Positions 55,951 to 64,000 of a DNA stretch of 64,000 bases are shown piece after piece. This stretch comes from Periconia sp. R9002 (lineage: Eukaryota; Ascomycota; Dothideomycetes; Pleosporales; Periconiaceae): the NCBI GenBank assembly GCA_023627715.1, contig JAMAHW010000031.1, forward strand, positions 310,001 through 374,000. The letters run 5' to 3'. Position 1 is the stretch's first letter. Each line of letters starts with the position of its first letter. Made by a program: the position numbers and the translations under genes. The notes below the pieces were generated by a model that saw only the letters and a program-made list of their open reading frames with translations, was not told where the DNA came from and did no database searches.

Positions 55951-56929
55951 ATGGTCACCAGTGGACTTCCGGAATTCAGTCTCAGCGGGAAGGTCGTGTT
56001 GGTCTCTGGGGCAGCCCGTGGCCTCGGCCTTACTCAAGCCGAAGCACTGCTGGAGGCCGGAGCCATTGGTGAGTGCATTCGTATACCAATCCCAACAATA
56101 TGCATAGCTAAATTTCCCGTTTGCAACCAGTGTACGCGTTGGACCGACTTGAAGAGCCGTCGCCCGATTTCCACAAAATTGCAGAGCGAGCAGAGAAGGA
56201 GCTCAACACTGCATTAAATTACCGCCGCATCGACGTGCGTGATGTTGCTGACCTTGGGAGAATCGTCGAAGAGATTGGAAATCAGCATGGGAGGATGGAC
56301 GGGTTGATCGCGGCTGCAGGAATCCAGCAAGAGACCCCGGCGCTTGAGTACACGGCAGAGGACGCCAACAAAATGTTCGAAGTAAATATCACGGGCGTGT
56401 TCATGACGGCCCAAGCGGTCGCGAAGCAAATGATCAAGTTTGGAAACGGCGGCAGCATGGTCCTAATAGCCAGCATGTCCGGATCCATCGCCAATCGGGT
56501 ATGTCTGCACGCTTCATGCATTACCATCCGACTGAGTCGACGCGAAAAACTGACGCTTTACAGGGTCTAATATGTCCAGCATATAATGCTTCAAAAGCGG
56601 GCGTGATACAGCTGGCTCGAAATTTGGCAGCTGAATGGGGACAATACAATATCCGCGTCAACACCATCTCGCCGGGGTACATTGTGACAGCCATGGTGGA
56701 GGCATTGTTCGAGCAATATCCAGATCGTAAGGAGACTTGGCCGACTCAAAACATGCTGGGACGACTGTCCAAGCCTCATGAATACCGTGGAGCTGCGGTT
56801 TTTTTGATCAGTGATGCTAGTAGCTTTATGGTGAGTATCTACGTTCAAGCGCTTCCTGCCAATCTTACTAATGAGCTGTAACAGACTGGAGCGGACCTGA
56901 AGATGGATGGGGGTCATTCTGCGTGGTAA
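55951..56929 (+). CDS. Short-chain dehydrogenase/reductase (sugar-alcohol dehydrogenase-like), four exons
   Basis: A classical NAD(P)-dependent SDR of 265 residues. Exons: 55951-56068, 56131-56498, 56564-56830 and 56885-56929; all introns are GT-AG and frame is kept. The nucleotide-binding turn is VSGAARGLGLTQA, then the IDVRD acidic turn and AAAG. Catalytic residues are Ser in LIASMSGS and Tyr/Lys in YNASKAG, with IRVNTISPGYI after them. It ends in the usual SDR tail, DGGHSAW. The overall pattern is closest to fungal sorbose/mannitol/arabinitol-type dehydrogenases, but SDR substrates cannot be read from sequence, so the specific reaction is open. Confidence 0.87.
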
Positions 56930-57912
56930 AATAGCACTGGATGGAATCTGATGGGCTAGGAAACTTTGAGAAAGAAGCATCATGTGGCAATATGTACATC
57001 TAGTTCCATTTGTGTACCGTTTAGAAAGATGAACAATCAATCCTTGCTTATGGACCTATTTTGCCTTGGAATGAAATGCGATAAATAAGTAGTTAGACGG
57101 TATCCAAGCTCGCTATGTGATACGACTAGCTGAAAGGGAGCGACACGATGAAATACCTACCAAAAGAAGGAGGTGGTTTCCTTTATCAAAAGCTAGTTCG
57201 GTGACTACATACGTTTCAGATTCCTGTGGTAAAACGGCATTTTTTGTTTGTTTGAACGATTCGGAGGGGTTCTACCTCGACAAAAAAAATTCAAAATTAA
57301 GAACCAAAAAAGGCGGACCACCTTTTGATACCAAAAATATGTAGGTATCAATTGATTATTGGAGGGTCGTTACAAATTGGGAGTTCATACCTCACCACGA
57401 GAATTAATCAGACTCCATTTGTGATGAAATGTCCATTTTTCCTTCACTTCAATTTTTTGGAAAAGTGAAATTATCAATCAATTTCGTGTTCTAACAGTCG
57501 CATGCATTACTGTATAACGGAGTAATTGGAAAGTGGATTAATGCACAGAAGATGAGTAAGCCGGTTTGTGCCAACACCATCCTCACCTTGCTGCGTCGAC
57601 GAAACCACTCACTAGTTAAAGACAATAATTGGAAGCGCTTCCGTTCGCTCTTGTAAAGATATTTTGCCTTCTTGACAAGCTGCGCGAACACTGGAAAATG
57701 CCTTTCAAGTAGTGTCGTTGAACGCCAGAGCTTTGCGCTCTAGCCAGATCAATTGATTGTCCATTCGCTGTTTCCTTTGGTTGGTCCACTTCCTCGAGGA
57801 AACGAAAGCAAACACGACACGCTCTGTTCGGGCTCGACCGACTCCACGCCCTCTCACTGCACTACATACATACAGGTACATACTCCGACGGTTTCCACCT
57901 TTCTCTCCGGCC
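56930..57912. other. AT-rich intergenic region upstream of the ZZ/EF-hand gene
   Basis: About 980 bases. The middle (about 57230-57480) is rich in A and T homopolymers. The next gene's frame is open from 57757 but only through a TTG codon, so that part is treated as untranslated. Confidence 0.55.
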
Positions 57913-60900
57913 ATGGCGGGCTCTACGCCCTCGTCCGTCACCCGATATCGTCCTGCCGTGCTCGTGGTCACCGGCGCGGCCGCCGCATACGCTGCATGGT
58001 TGCTGTATACCAGCGTAACAGCTCCAAGCTCACCGCCCGACGCTCTACATAGGAGCAACGCAGTCCGACGCTCCAATCGACGTGTCCGCGACGGTTCGCG
58101 TGCGTCAGGCACCTCGCGCGCCTTTCAGCGCTTGCAGCACGACTCCGTTCCCCTAGGCCACTTTGACTTCTTTGGTCACGATGTAGAGCTAGATGCCCGC
58201 AATGTTGTTGCTCCCGATCATCTGCGCGAAGTTGCTCAGCAACTGCAACCTACGGCGAGCCCAGAAATGGTAGAAGACCGCATCACACAACTATATGATA
58301 CCTTCTACGATCGGCTGCTTGGATATGCCTTCCCGGAGCGAGCCCTCTCTACCGTGGAGACGGACGTTCTGACGCGCATGTTTGCGGACCAAATCCAAGA
58401 TACTGGAGGTTTTGCGCGTGCTATGCAGCGGCATCGGAGCAGGTTCGCATTGGTGGAGACCGAGGCACTTCTCACCGCAGATGGTGCTGAGAGCATCCCG
58501 CCTACTGAATTATCCTGGCACAGCGACGACGACACAGAGGGCGGTATAGACCCCGACGGACAGACACTACAGCGCACATTGTATCACATTGCCGAAGATC
58601 GCGCTAGGCACGAAGGTGTCGTTCACCGTGGCATCACCTGCAATGGCTGCGAAGCCAAACCCATACGAGGCATCAGATGGCGATGCGCCAATTGCCCCGA
58701 CTATGACCTGTGCTCCGATTGTGAAGCGACAAACTCACACATCAAGACTCACATATTCTACAAGATCCGCGTTCCAGCACCTTACATGGGGCTGCCAAAA
58801 CAGGAGCCTGTATATCCTGGCCGTCCTTACCTAATGGACCCTTCCGTTGATCCCGCAATCAAAAAGAGCTTGGTGGAGCAAACGAGGATGGAGGTGGAGG
58901 AAATAGAAGCTCTGTGGGACCAATTCACATGTCTTGCTTCGACCGAGTGGATATCAGACCCTAACAAAATCGGCTGGGCAATGGACCGCGGTGCTTTTGA
59001 CCACGCTTTCATCCCGCGCTTTTCAAGCTTCATGTCGGCTCCGAATCTCGTATACGATCGGATATTCGCATATTTTGATACGGATCTCAATGGTTTAATC
59101 GGCTTCGAAGAATTCGTCAAAGGGCTCGACGGTATCCATTCGTCTGACTCGCGCATCAAGCTACGCATAGCTTTTAACGGCTATGACATTGATGGAGACG
59201 GCTACATATCTAGGAAAGACGTACTGAGAATATTCAGGGCCCATTATGCCATTGAACGAGAGGCTACTCGTAATTACCTAGCTGAGGCTGCGGAAGAATT
59301 GTCAATTCGAGGTGCTCTGGAGACTATACGGTCCGCCCAACCACTGGGTTCTGCGTTCACTCAGAGCGGGTTTCCACCAGTGCCTCGCGAAAACGAGCAT
59401 CTAATTCGGAAGGATCCCAACGCAAGTGACCTACAACCGACCTCAGCTGACATTCCCGATACAATGCCTCGCGAGGAATTTCTCAATCACTCTGTTGGAA
59501 ACACATATGAACAACATACTGCACAAGAAACTCTCACGTATCGCTGGGATCGGAGGCAATTTTATACCGATGAGGAAGAGGGTCTAACCCGACCTGCTGG
59601 CGTATTAATAGATAGGCCGTTCCCGGACCAGCTTGAGCATCAAACAGACGGAGGGGACGAAGCGCCTTCAGTATCAGATCTTGAACGGCGAAGGGGGTCA
59701 CGTTCGTCTTCCAGAGTGCGCTTCCAAGATGATGTCGATTTCGAAACTCGCTCGAATGCATCGACTTCCTCCCGCCCAATTGGGGAACGGTGGGGCGGCT
59801 ATGAAATCCCCGAGCCCGAACAGGATCTGGGGAAAGAAATACTTTACCAGGTCACTCAACAAGCCTTCAACGAGCTATTAGATCCGTTGTTCAAAAAGAA
59901 GGAGGATGCTGCCATGGATGCTTTTGCAACACATGCTGAGCGAAGGCTTTTTGTGAATGAAATCGACGAATTGTGCGAGGATTTTCGTAACAGACACGAA
60001 TCGAACAGACTTGTTCTTCGGGTCGGTGAGCTTGCGTACGCGGAAATGGTGCTGCGGTCCTTTTGCGCAGATAGTCACGACCTGCGACCGTCTAAAGATA
60101 AAGTACCTGTCAACCGCGAAGTTTTAACGAAGCATATTGAAAAGAAGTTTCGTGAGACTGAAGAGCGTATTCTGGAGCAGTCGGACTTCCAACAGGACTC
60201 CGGGCATGTGTTTCCGAATCTTGACCTGTGGAACGCAAAGCTCTGTAGAACCCAATTGCTCCAAGAAATTACAGACGCCATCATACAGCTATTTGATGAC
60301 CTCATAACGACTGACTCGACGCAGACAGAGGATGAAGATTGCAGGGTATATCGAGATCCAACTATGCCGCAGTTTCGGCCGAATTCCCTGCATGATCCGG
60401 AGCATGGCCACAGAGATAATATCATGGCTTCAGAAACAAGCCACGAGAGTAGGTCAGAAACCACAGATCAGACCCGTCCGCCGTTTGGTCCGTTTTTTGT
60501 CACACCTATTGTGTCGTCAAGTCACGTCCTGGATTATTCAGATGATGACGTTCAAGTTATGGAACCACATATACCGACACCACCGCGATTGTCACCAGAA
60601 CCCGCAGGTCTCGGTTCCCTTACCAATGCCAAAGTCCAGTTGATGCGTCTGTCTTGGCACCCAGCCGATAAAAAATTCACTTTCGATTGGGTCCCAGGTC
60701 CGTCCTGGATGGACGCCAATTTGCTCAAACACCCTGAAGCTATGCGAATGGAGGCGCTCTACAACAAATCGAGTGTTTTACACATGCCGTACCTCGCGAG
60801 CCTGGAAAGCATGGACAGAGAGGTTGCGCATCGCAAGGGAAGCGGGCTGTTGGATTTTGAAGAGTTCATCGCGCCTTCGGAACTGGGCAGACTAAGGTTT

Positions 60901-60933
60901 TTGGAAGGTTGGATGGATTTGGTCAGCTTTTAG
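57913..60933 (+). CDS. Membrane-anchored ZZ zinc finger and EF-hand protein
   Basis: A single-exon protein of 1006 residues counted from ATG 57913, the first ATG in the frame. A short N-terminal hydrophobic span (AVLVVTGAAAAYAAWLLY) is followed by a basic stretch, suggesting a signal anchor. A ZZ-type zinc finger lies at about 236-285 (CNGC, then WRCANCPDYDLCSDCE and paired His in HIKTH). An EF-hand pair follows, with loops DTDLNGLIGFEE (about 390) and DIDGDGYISRKD (about 425). Both loops keep the Ca2+-binding pattern, with Asp at positions 1 and 3 and acidic ends, though the second has Asp rather than Glu at 12. The rest is mostly acidic, helical and polar. Similar proteins exist across filamentous fungi but the role is unknown; a calcium-responsive adaptor is an inference. 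Confidence 0.82.
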   Translation: MAGSTPSSVTRYRPAVLVVTGAAAAYAAWLLYTSVTAPSSPPDALHRSNAVRRSNRRVRDGSRASGTSRAFQRLQHDSVPLGHFDFFGHDVELDARNVVAPDHLREVAQQLQPTASPEMVEDRITQLYDTFYDRLLGYAFPERALSTVETDVLTRMFADQIQDTGGFARAMQRHRSRFALVETEALLTADGAESIPPTELSWHSDDDTEGGIDPDGQTLQRTLYHIAEDRARHEGVVHRGITCNGCEAKPIRGIRWRCANCPDYDLCSDCEATNSHIKTHIFYKIRVPAPYMGLPKQEPVYPGRPYLMDPSVDPAIKKSLVEQTRMEVEEIEALWDQFTCLASTEWISDPNKIGWAMDRGAFDHAFIPRFSSFMSAPNLVYDRIFAYFDTDLNGLIGFEEFVKGLDGIHSSDSRIKLRIAFNGYDIDGDGYISRKDVLRIFRAHYAIEREATRNYLAEAAEELSIRGALETIRSAQPLGSAFTQSGFPPVPRENEHLIRKDPNASDLQPTSADIPDTMPREEFLNHSVGNTYEQHTAQETLTYRWDRRQFYTDEEEGLTRPAGVLIDRPFPDQLEHQTDGGDEAPSVSDLERRRGSRSSSRVRFQDDVDFETRSNASTSSRPIGERWGGYEIPEPEQDLGKEILYQVTQQAFNELLDPLFKKKEDAAMDAFATHAERRLFVNEIDELCEDFRNRHESNRLVLRVGELAYAEMVLRSFCADSHDLRPSKDKVPVNREVLTKHIEKKFRETEERILEQSDFQQDSGHVFPNLDLWNAKLCRTQLLQEITDAIIQLFDDLITTDSTQTEDEDCRVYRDPTMPQFRPNSLHDPEHGHRDNIMASETSHESRSETTDQTRPPFGPFFVTPIVSSSHVLDYSDDDVQVMEPHIPTPPRLSPEPAGLGSLTNAKVQLMRLSWHPADKKFTFDWVPGPSWMDANLLKHPEAMRMEALYNKSSVLHMPYLASLESMDREVAHRKGSGLLDFEEFIAPSELGRLRFLEGWMDLVSF

Positions 60934-61338
60934 CGACAGCTGTTTTCACTCCGGTGGAGCTCCACAGGTGTAACATCAGTTGATAGCATATTTCGAGGGA
61001 GCGGACAAAGAACCATTCGTACAACTACTGTAGGATTAGCAGATAGAGGATACTAGAATAAAAAACACGTTAGTTGTAAGTCGATGAAATAGCAGCATGT
61101 GAAAATCGCAATCATGTGTTTGCTCTACAATGTAAGAAGTCTGGGTTGCAGCTTAATTGACCTGCTGGATGTAAATCGGCACGTGCACTTGTAGAAGAGA
61201 GCCAAATGCGAAGTATGAAGTTTCATGAATTTTGTCATTGTCGTAAATGACCTACGTGGGCCGTAAATAATCTACTACCTCACGCCATAATGGAACCCTT
61301 GAATGCCAGAAAAAGAACCCCACTATCAGACCCTACAC
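60934..61338. other. Convergent 3' region
   Basis: About 400 bases between the stop of the ZZ/EF-hand gene and the stop of RPS2. I see nothing beyond ordinary 3' sequence. Confidence 0.6.
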
Positions 61339-62234
61339 CTAGTATCGCTTGCCCTCACGCAGAACATCGCTGTACTCTTCCAGCGGAGACTTGGTGAGCT
61401 TGGTCTCCTTCCACAGGTTGGGGGTGAGGAAACCGTATGTGTTGGCGACGGCGACGAAAGTAGCCTTGAGGGTGTTCTCGAGGGTCTTGGTGGAACCGGA
61501 CGAGGCAGTGTAGATATCCTGGACACCAGCCAACTGCAAAAGACGCTTGACGGCGGGAGAAGCGACAAGGCCAGTACCACGGGGAGCGGGGATGAGACGG
61601 ACGGTGACGGAACCGCACTTTCCGGACTCCTTGGTGGGGAGCGAGTGAGGCTCACCGAGGTTGGTACCCCAGTAACCCCTTCGGATGGGGACAACGCTGA
61701 GCTTGGCGATGATGATGGCGGCGCGGATGGCGGTCGCGACTTCTTTGGAGGTCTTGATACCGAGACCAATGTGACCCTCGGAGTCACCAATGACAACGAT
61801 GGCCTTGAATCGGGTGCGCTGACCGGCACGGGTCTGCTTCTGCACGGGCTTGATCTTCATGACCTCGTCCTTGAGCTTGGGGAGGAAGAAATCGACGATC
61901 TGGTACTCCTTGATAGGAAGCGAGTGGAGGTAGCTGCACAACAATGTTAGTTTTCCATGCTCTATGACCATCTCCATTTTCTCCTGAGGTGTCAAACGTA
62001 CATCTCCTCCATGCTCCTGATCTTGCCAGCCTTTACGAGACGGCCGAGCTTGGTAACGGGTTGCCATTCCTTCTCCTATACCAGTTGTTAAACTCGCTGA
62101 TATGGGCTCAAATTTTTCCAGATCCATACCTCAGTCTTTCCGCGACGGCCACGACCACGTCCGCGTCCGCGGCCACGTTCACCACCTCGATCACCGCGAG
62201 AACCGAATCCTCCTCCGCGTGGGGCGTCAGCCAT
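61339..62234 (-). CDS. RPS2: 40S ribosomal protein S2 (uS5), three coding exons
   Basis: A 257-residue component of the small ribosomal subunit near the decoding region. Coding exons read downward: 62234-62130, 62075-62002 and 61933-61339. The protein opens [14 protein letters not shown] and runs into an RGRGRG tail typical of eukaryotic S2. Exon 2 gives [19 protein letters not shown]. The uS5 double-stranded-RNA-binding core is [18 protein letters not shown], followed by [18 protein letters not shown]. The C-terminal part includes [20 protein letters not shown]. An additional intron probably lies in the 5' untranslated region. GC-rich antisense frames across this gene are shadows. Confidence 0.97.
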
Positions 62235-63005
62235 GTTGTATGTCGGGGGTACTGGAGGCTGTTTTCGCAAAGATGAATCAGTAATCGTGTCGACTGTGCG
62301 CTGGGTGTGTGGTTACATACATGTTTTGGGGTGGGTTAGTACTGTTGTCGCGAAGCTCAACCTTTGATGTTGTCTTGAAGTTCGATTTTTGGTGGGTGCA
62401 GTGGGCGGAAACTCTTGGCTAGCGCTACGACTTAAGCGAATACGCTTCCTTAGTCAGCGGCCTGCTCCCTCCTGTTCTTAGGGCTCAGCGTATAACCATC
62501 ATTTACATAGCCTTCTGTCATTGACTTTTCCATCAGATCATTACCTAGGAGAATACAATGAATGACAAAATTATTTGGCTGCGTTTGCCATGTGTTGATG
62601 TTGCGTCGTCCTCTCTCTTTTTTCTATCTTCAAGGAACTCGCACTGAATTGTTTCTGCTCACCCATTCACTCCATGCCAATCACTCCACACACGCGCCAT
62701 AACCCACTCCTCCTCTAGATACTTCGTCATTTCGCTCTCCTACGAATATTGGATCATTCACTACGCTGAGATAAGCCTAAATCTGGAGTCATTCGCAATT
62801 CTATCTCTCACACGCACCTTTCCACATCACCTGCACATACTCCCAGCTGACTAAGAAACCTCCGAAGCCCGCTGATTCGTTCACATGCTCTAGCTACCAA
62901 CCAAGCTGTACTGCTCACTCTGCCAGCTCTTGCATCTCTCAACTTCCAACAACCTTACTCTCTCTGGAGCTCTTTTTAGTCCTTTAACATCCTGATATTT
63001 GCAGC
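62235..63005. promoter_or_regulatory. Divergent promoter region of RPS2 and the Atg28-like gene
   Basis: A head-to-head region of about 770 bases. The half nearer the + strand gene (62600-63000) is C/T-rich, as in fungal leaders. TTCTTAGGGCTCAG near 62475 resembles TAGGGCT-like boxes seen before ribosomal protein genes, but that is only a resemblance. Confidence 0.5.
62259..62320 (-). other. Probable 5'-UTR intron of RPS2
   Basis: Reading downward from 62320: donor GTATGT, branch-like ACTGAT, acceptor CAG ending at 62259, 62 nt in all, finishing 24 bases before the start codon. Introns in this position are common in fungal ribosomal protein genes. Confidence 0.65.
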
Positions 63006-64000
63006 ATGTCACTGTTCAACTCTGTCTTAGGCAGCATTTCACCTCGCTTACGCGATTCGTTCGAAGACCCTCACGCGCCTGATTACGAGCTTCCCTCATA
63101 CCGATCTTCCTCGGTGCCCCGAGTACCTCCGCCTATAGCTTCAACAGTACTATGGAGCGCACCGCAAACGAAAATCTCTCCTCCGCCTCAAATACCCGAC
63201 GATCTTTTGGCTATTCAAAGAAAGGCACGCCACCTCGAAAAACAGCTTCAAGAGCTTCTGGATGCCCAGGCAGACGGGTTGATAGGCAGTCTTTCGAGAA
63301 ACGAAACCATACCGGACGATTTGGTCAGCAATGGTAGCACTACCCCGACAGTGAGCAGCATGCGCGGGGGTACGGACAGAAGCTCTGAAAATGAAGATTA
63401 TACTCAAGCCCCCAAAAAGAGGATCGGGCTGAACACAGCAAGGAAACGAATAGCACGACGTATTCAGCAATTAGCTACCGTAAAGGCCGAAGAGCTGGAT
63501 GTCCTTGAATATAATCTACGCGACCTGGATAGTATTGTGAAGAAGACGTCCTCGTGGACTCAGAAGCGCGCGCGCTTGACAAGCAAGATCTCTTCCATGA
63601 GCAATGACACCACTGCCTCAAACACCCAAACTCTTCGAACTCAAGCATCTGCCCTAGAGCAGGAGATACGCCAAAAGGAGGAGGAGCTTCGAGTTCTCAA
63701 AACTCGCCATCGTGGTATCTTGAACGAAATTGCCGATACCGAAAACTCCATTGAAGCGAAATCATCATCCTACAAAGCCTCGCTTTCCTACCTAGACAAG
63801 GAAATCAACACATTTCTAGCGCGATCACCAATTACCAATCATGTCCCCCTCTCGTCATCGCCATTTTTGACCCTTCCGCCCCATCGTCGAACACTTGAAA
63901 TGGCGCATGATTACTGGCAAGAAGAGCAAATGCGCCTCGCCGAACGCTGCGAAGAGATCGACATAGACCGCGCCGCCCTTGATGAAGGTGCGGTGTTATG
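63006..64000 (+). CDS. Atg28-like coiled-coil protein, C-terminus cut by window edge
   Basis: The first 331 codons of a protein that stays open to the last base. It starts MSLFNSVLGSISPRLRDSFE. Residues near 68-90 carry IQRKARHLEKQLQELLDAQ followed by ADGLIGSL, which resembles the start of the fungal Atg28 family linked to selective autophagy of peroxisomes. After a Ser/Thr-rich linker come PKKRIGLNTARKRIARRI and a heptad-rich region (LEQEIRQKEEELRVLKTRH) predicting a long coiled coil. No intron is visible so far. The assignment is by recalled pattern; a generic coiled-coil protein is the alternative. Confidence 0.6.
   Translation, partial: MSLFNSVLGSISPRLRDSFEDPHAPDYELPSYRSSSVPRVPPPIASTVLWSAPQTKISPPPQIPDDLLAIQRKARHLEKQLQELLDAQADGLIGSLSRNETIPDDLVSNGSTTPTVSSMRGGTDRSSENEDYTQAPKKRIGLNTARKRIARRIQQLATVKAEELDVLEYNLRDLDSIVKKTSSWTQKRARLTSKISSMSNDTTASNTQTLRTQASALEQEIRQKEEELRVLKTRHRGILNEIADTENSIEAKSSSYKASLSYLDKEINTFLARSPITNHVPLSSSPFLTLPPHRRTLEMAHDYWQEEQMRLAERCEEIDIDRAALDEGAVL

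Noticed and set aside
57757..57912. Upstream extension of the ZZ/EF-hand frame
   Set aside because: It begins with TTG, and ATG 57913 gives a sensible signal-anchor N-terminus.
61303..61950. 215-codon + strand frame over RPS2
   Set aside because: Gly/Asp-rich composition is the mirror of RPS2 coding sequence.

Overview
The window is a gene-dense stretch of a filamentous ascomycete nuclear chromosome. Most introns are about 50-70 nt, with GT(A/G)NGT donors, CTRAC-like branch sites and CAG/TAG acceptors. Genes lie on both strands without operons, and the proteins are typical of Pezizomycotina: zinc-finger-bearing methionine aminopeptidase, GPR1/FUN34 acetate transporter, Ste6-type exporter and an Atg28-like protein. 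I lean towards Dothideomycetes (Pleosporales-like) from overall protein character, but this is an impression and was not tested.

Layout, left to right. FAB1 phosphoinositide kinase (-, cut by the left edge); a TPP1/Est3-like telomere protein (+); a cytosolic-looking AAA ATPase (-); a gene-poor 3 kb; an acetate transporter (+); a gene-poor 1.8 kb; a mitochondrial BolA protein (-) divergent from a malonyl-CoA synthetase-like enzyme (+); an AT-rich 2.5 kb holding one unexplained coding-like stretch; a BRCT protein with ten 24-residue repeats (+); RAD2/XPG nuclease (+); kynurenine 3-monooxygenase (-) divergent from methionine aminopeptidase 1 (+); ERV14 (+); PRP17 (+); a tiny Ser/Tyr-rich protein in a gene-poor 4 kb (+); an alpha/beta hydrolase (-); WDR6/Rtt10 (-) divergent from PBDC1/Chp1 (+); a STE6-type ABC exporter (+); a short-chain dehydrogenase (+); a ZZ/EF-hand membrane protein (+); ribosomal protein RPS2 (-) divergent from an Atg28-like protein (+, cut by the right edge).

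This is housekeeping chromosome rather than a cluster. Loose themes recur: chromosome maintenance (TPP1-like, BRCT repeat protein, RAD2), translation (MAP1, RPS2, WDR6, PBDC1/Chp1), and membrane traffic or lipid signalling (FAB1, ERV14, Atg28-like, STE6). I found no mobile elements, tRNAs, CRISPR arrays or secondary-metabolite cluster.

The most unusual signals are the BRCT protein's diverged repeat array with AT-hooks and KEN boxes, a BolA gene whose first intron has no GT donor and which also carries an 11-nt exon, an in-frame stop-free intron hidden in WDR6, and an unexplained open reading segment at 24269-24760. All exon boundaries were placed by eye from frame continuity and splice motifs; no transcript data were available.
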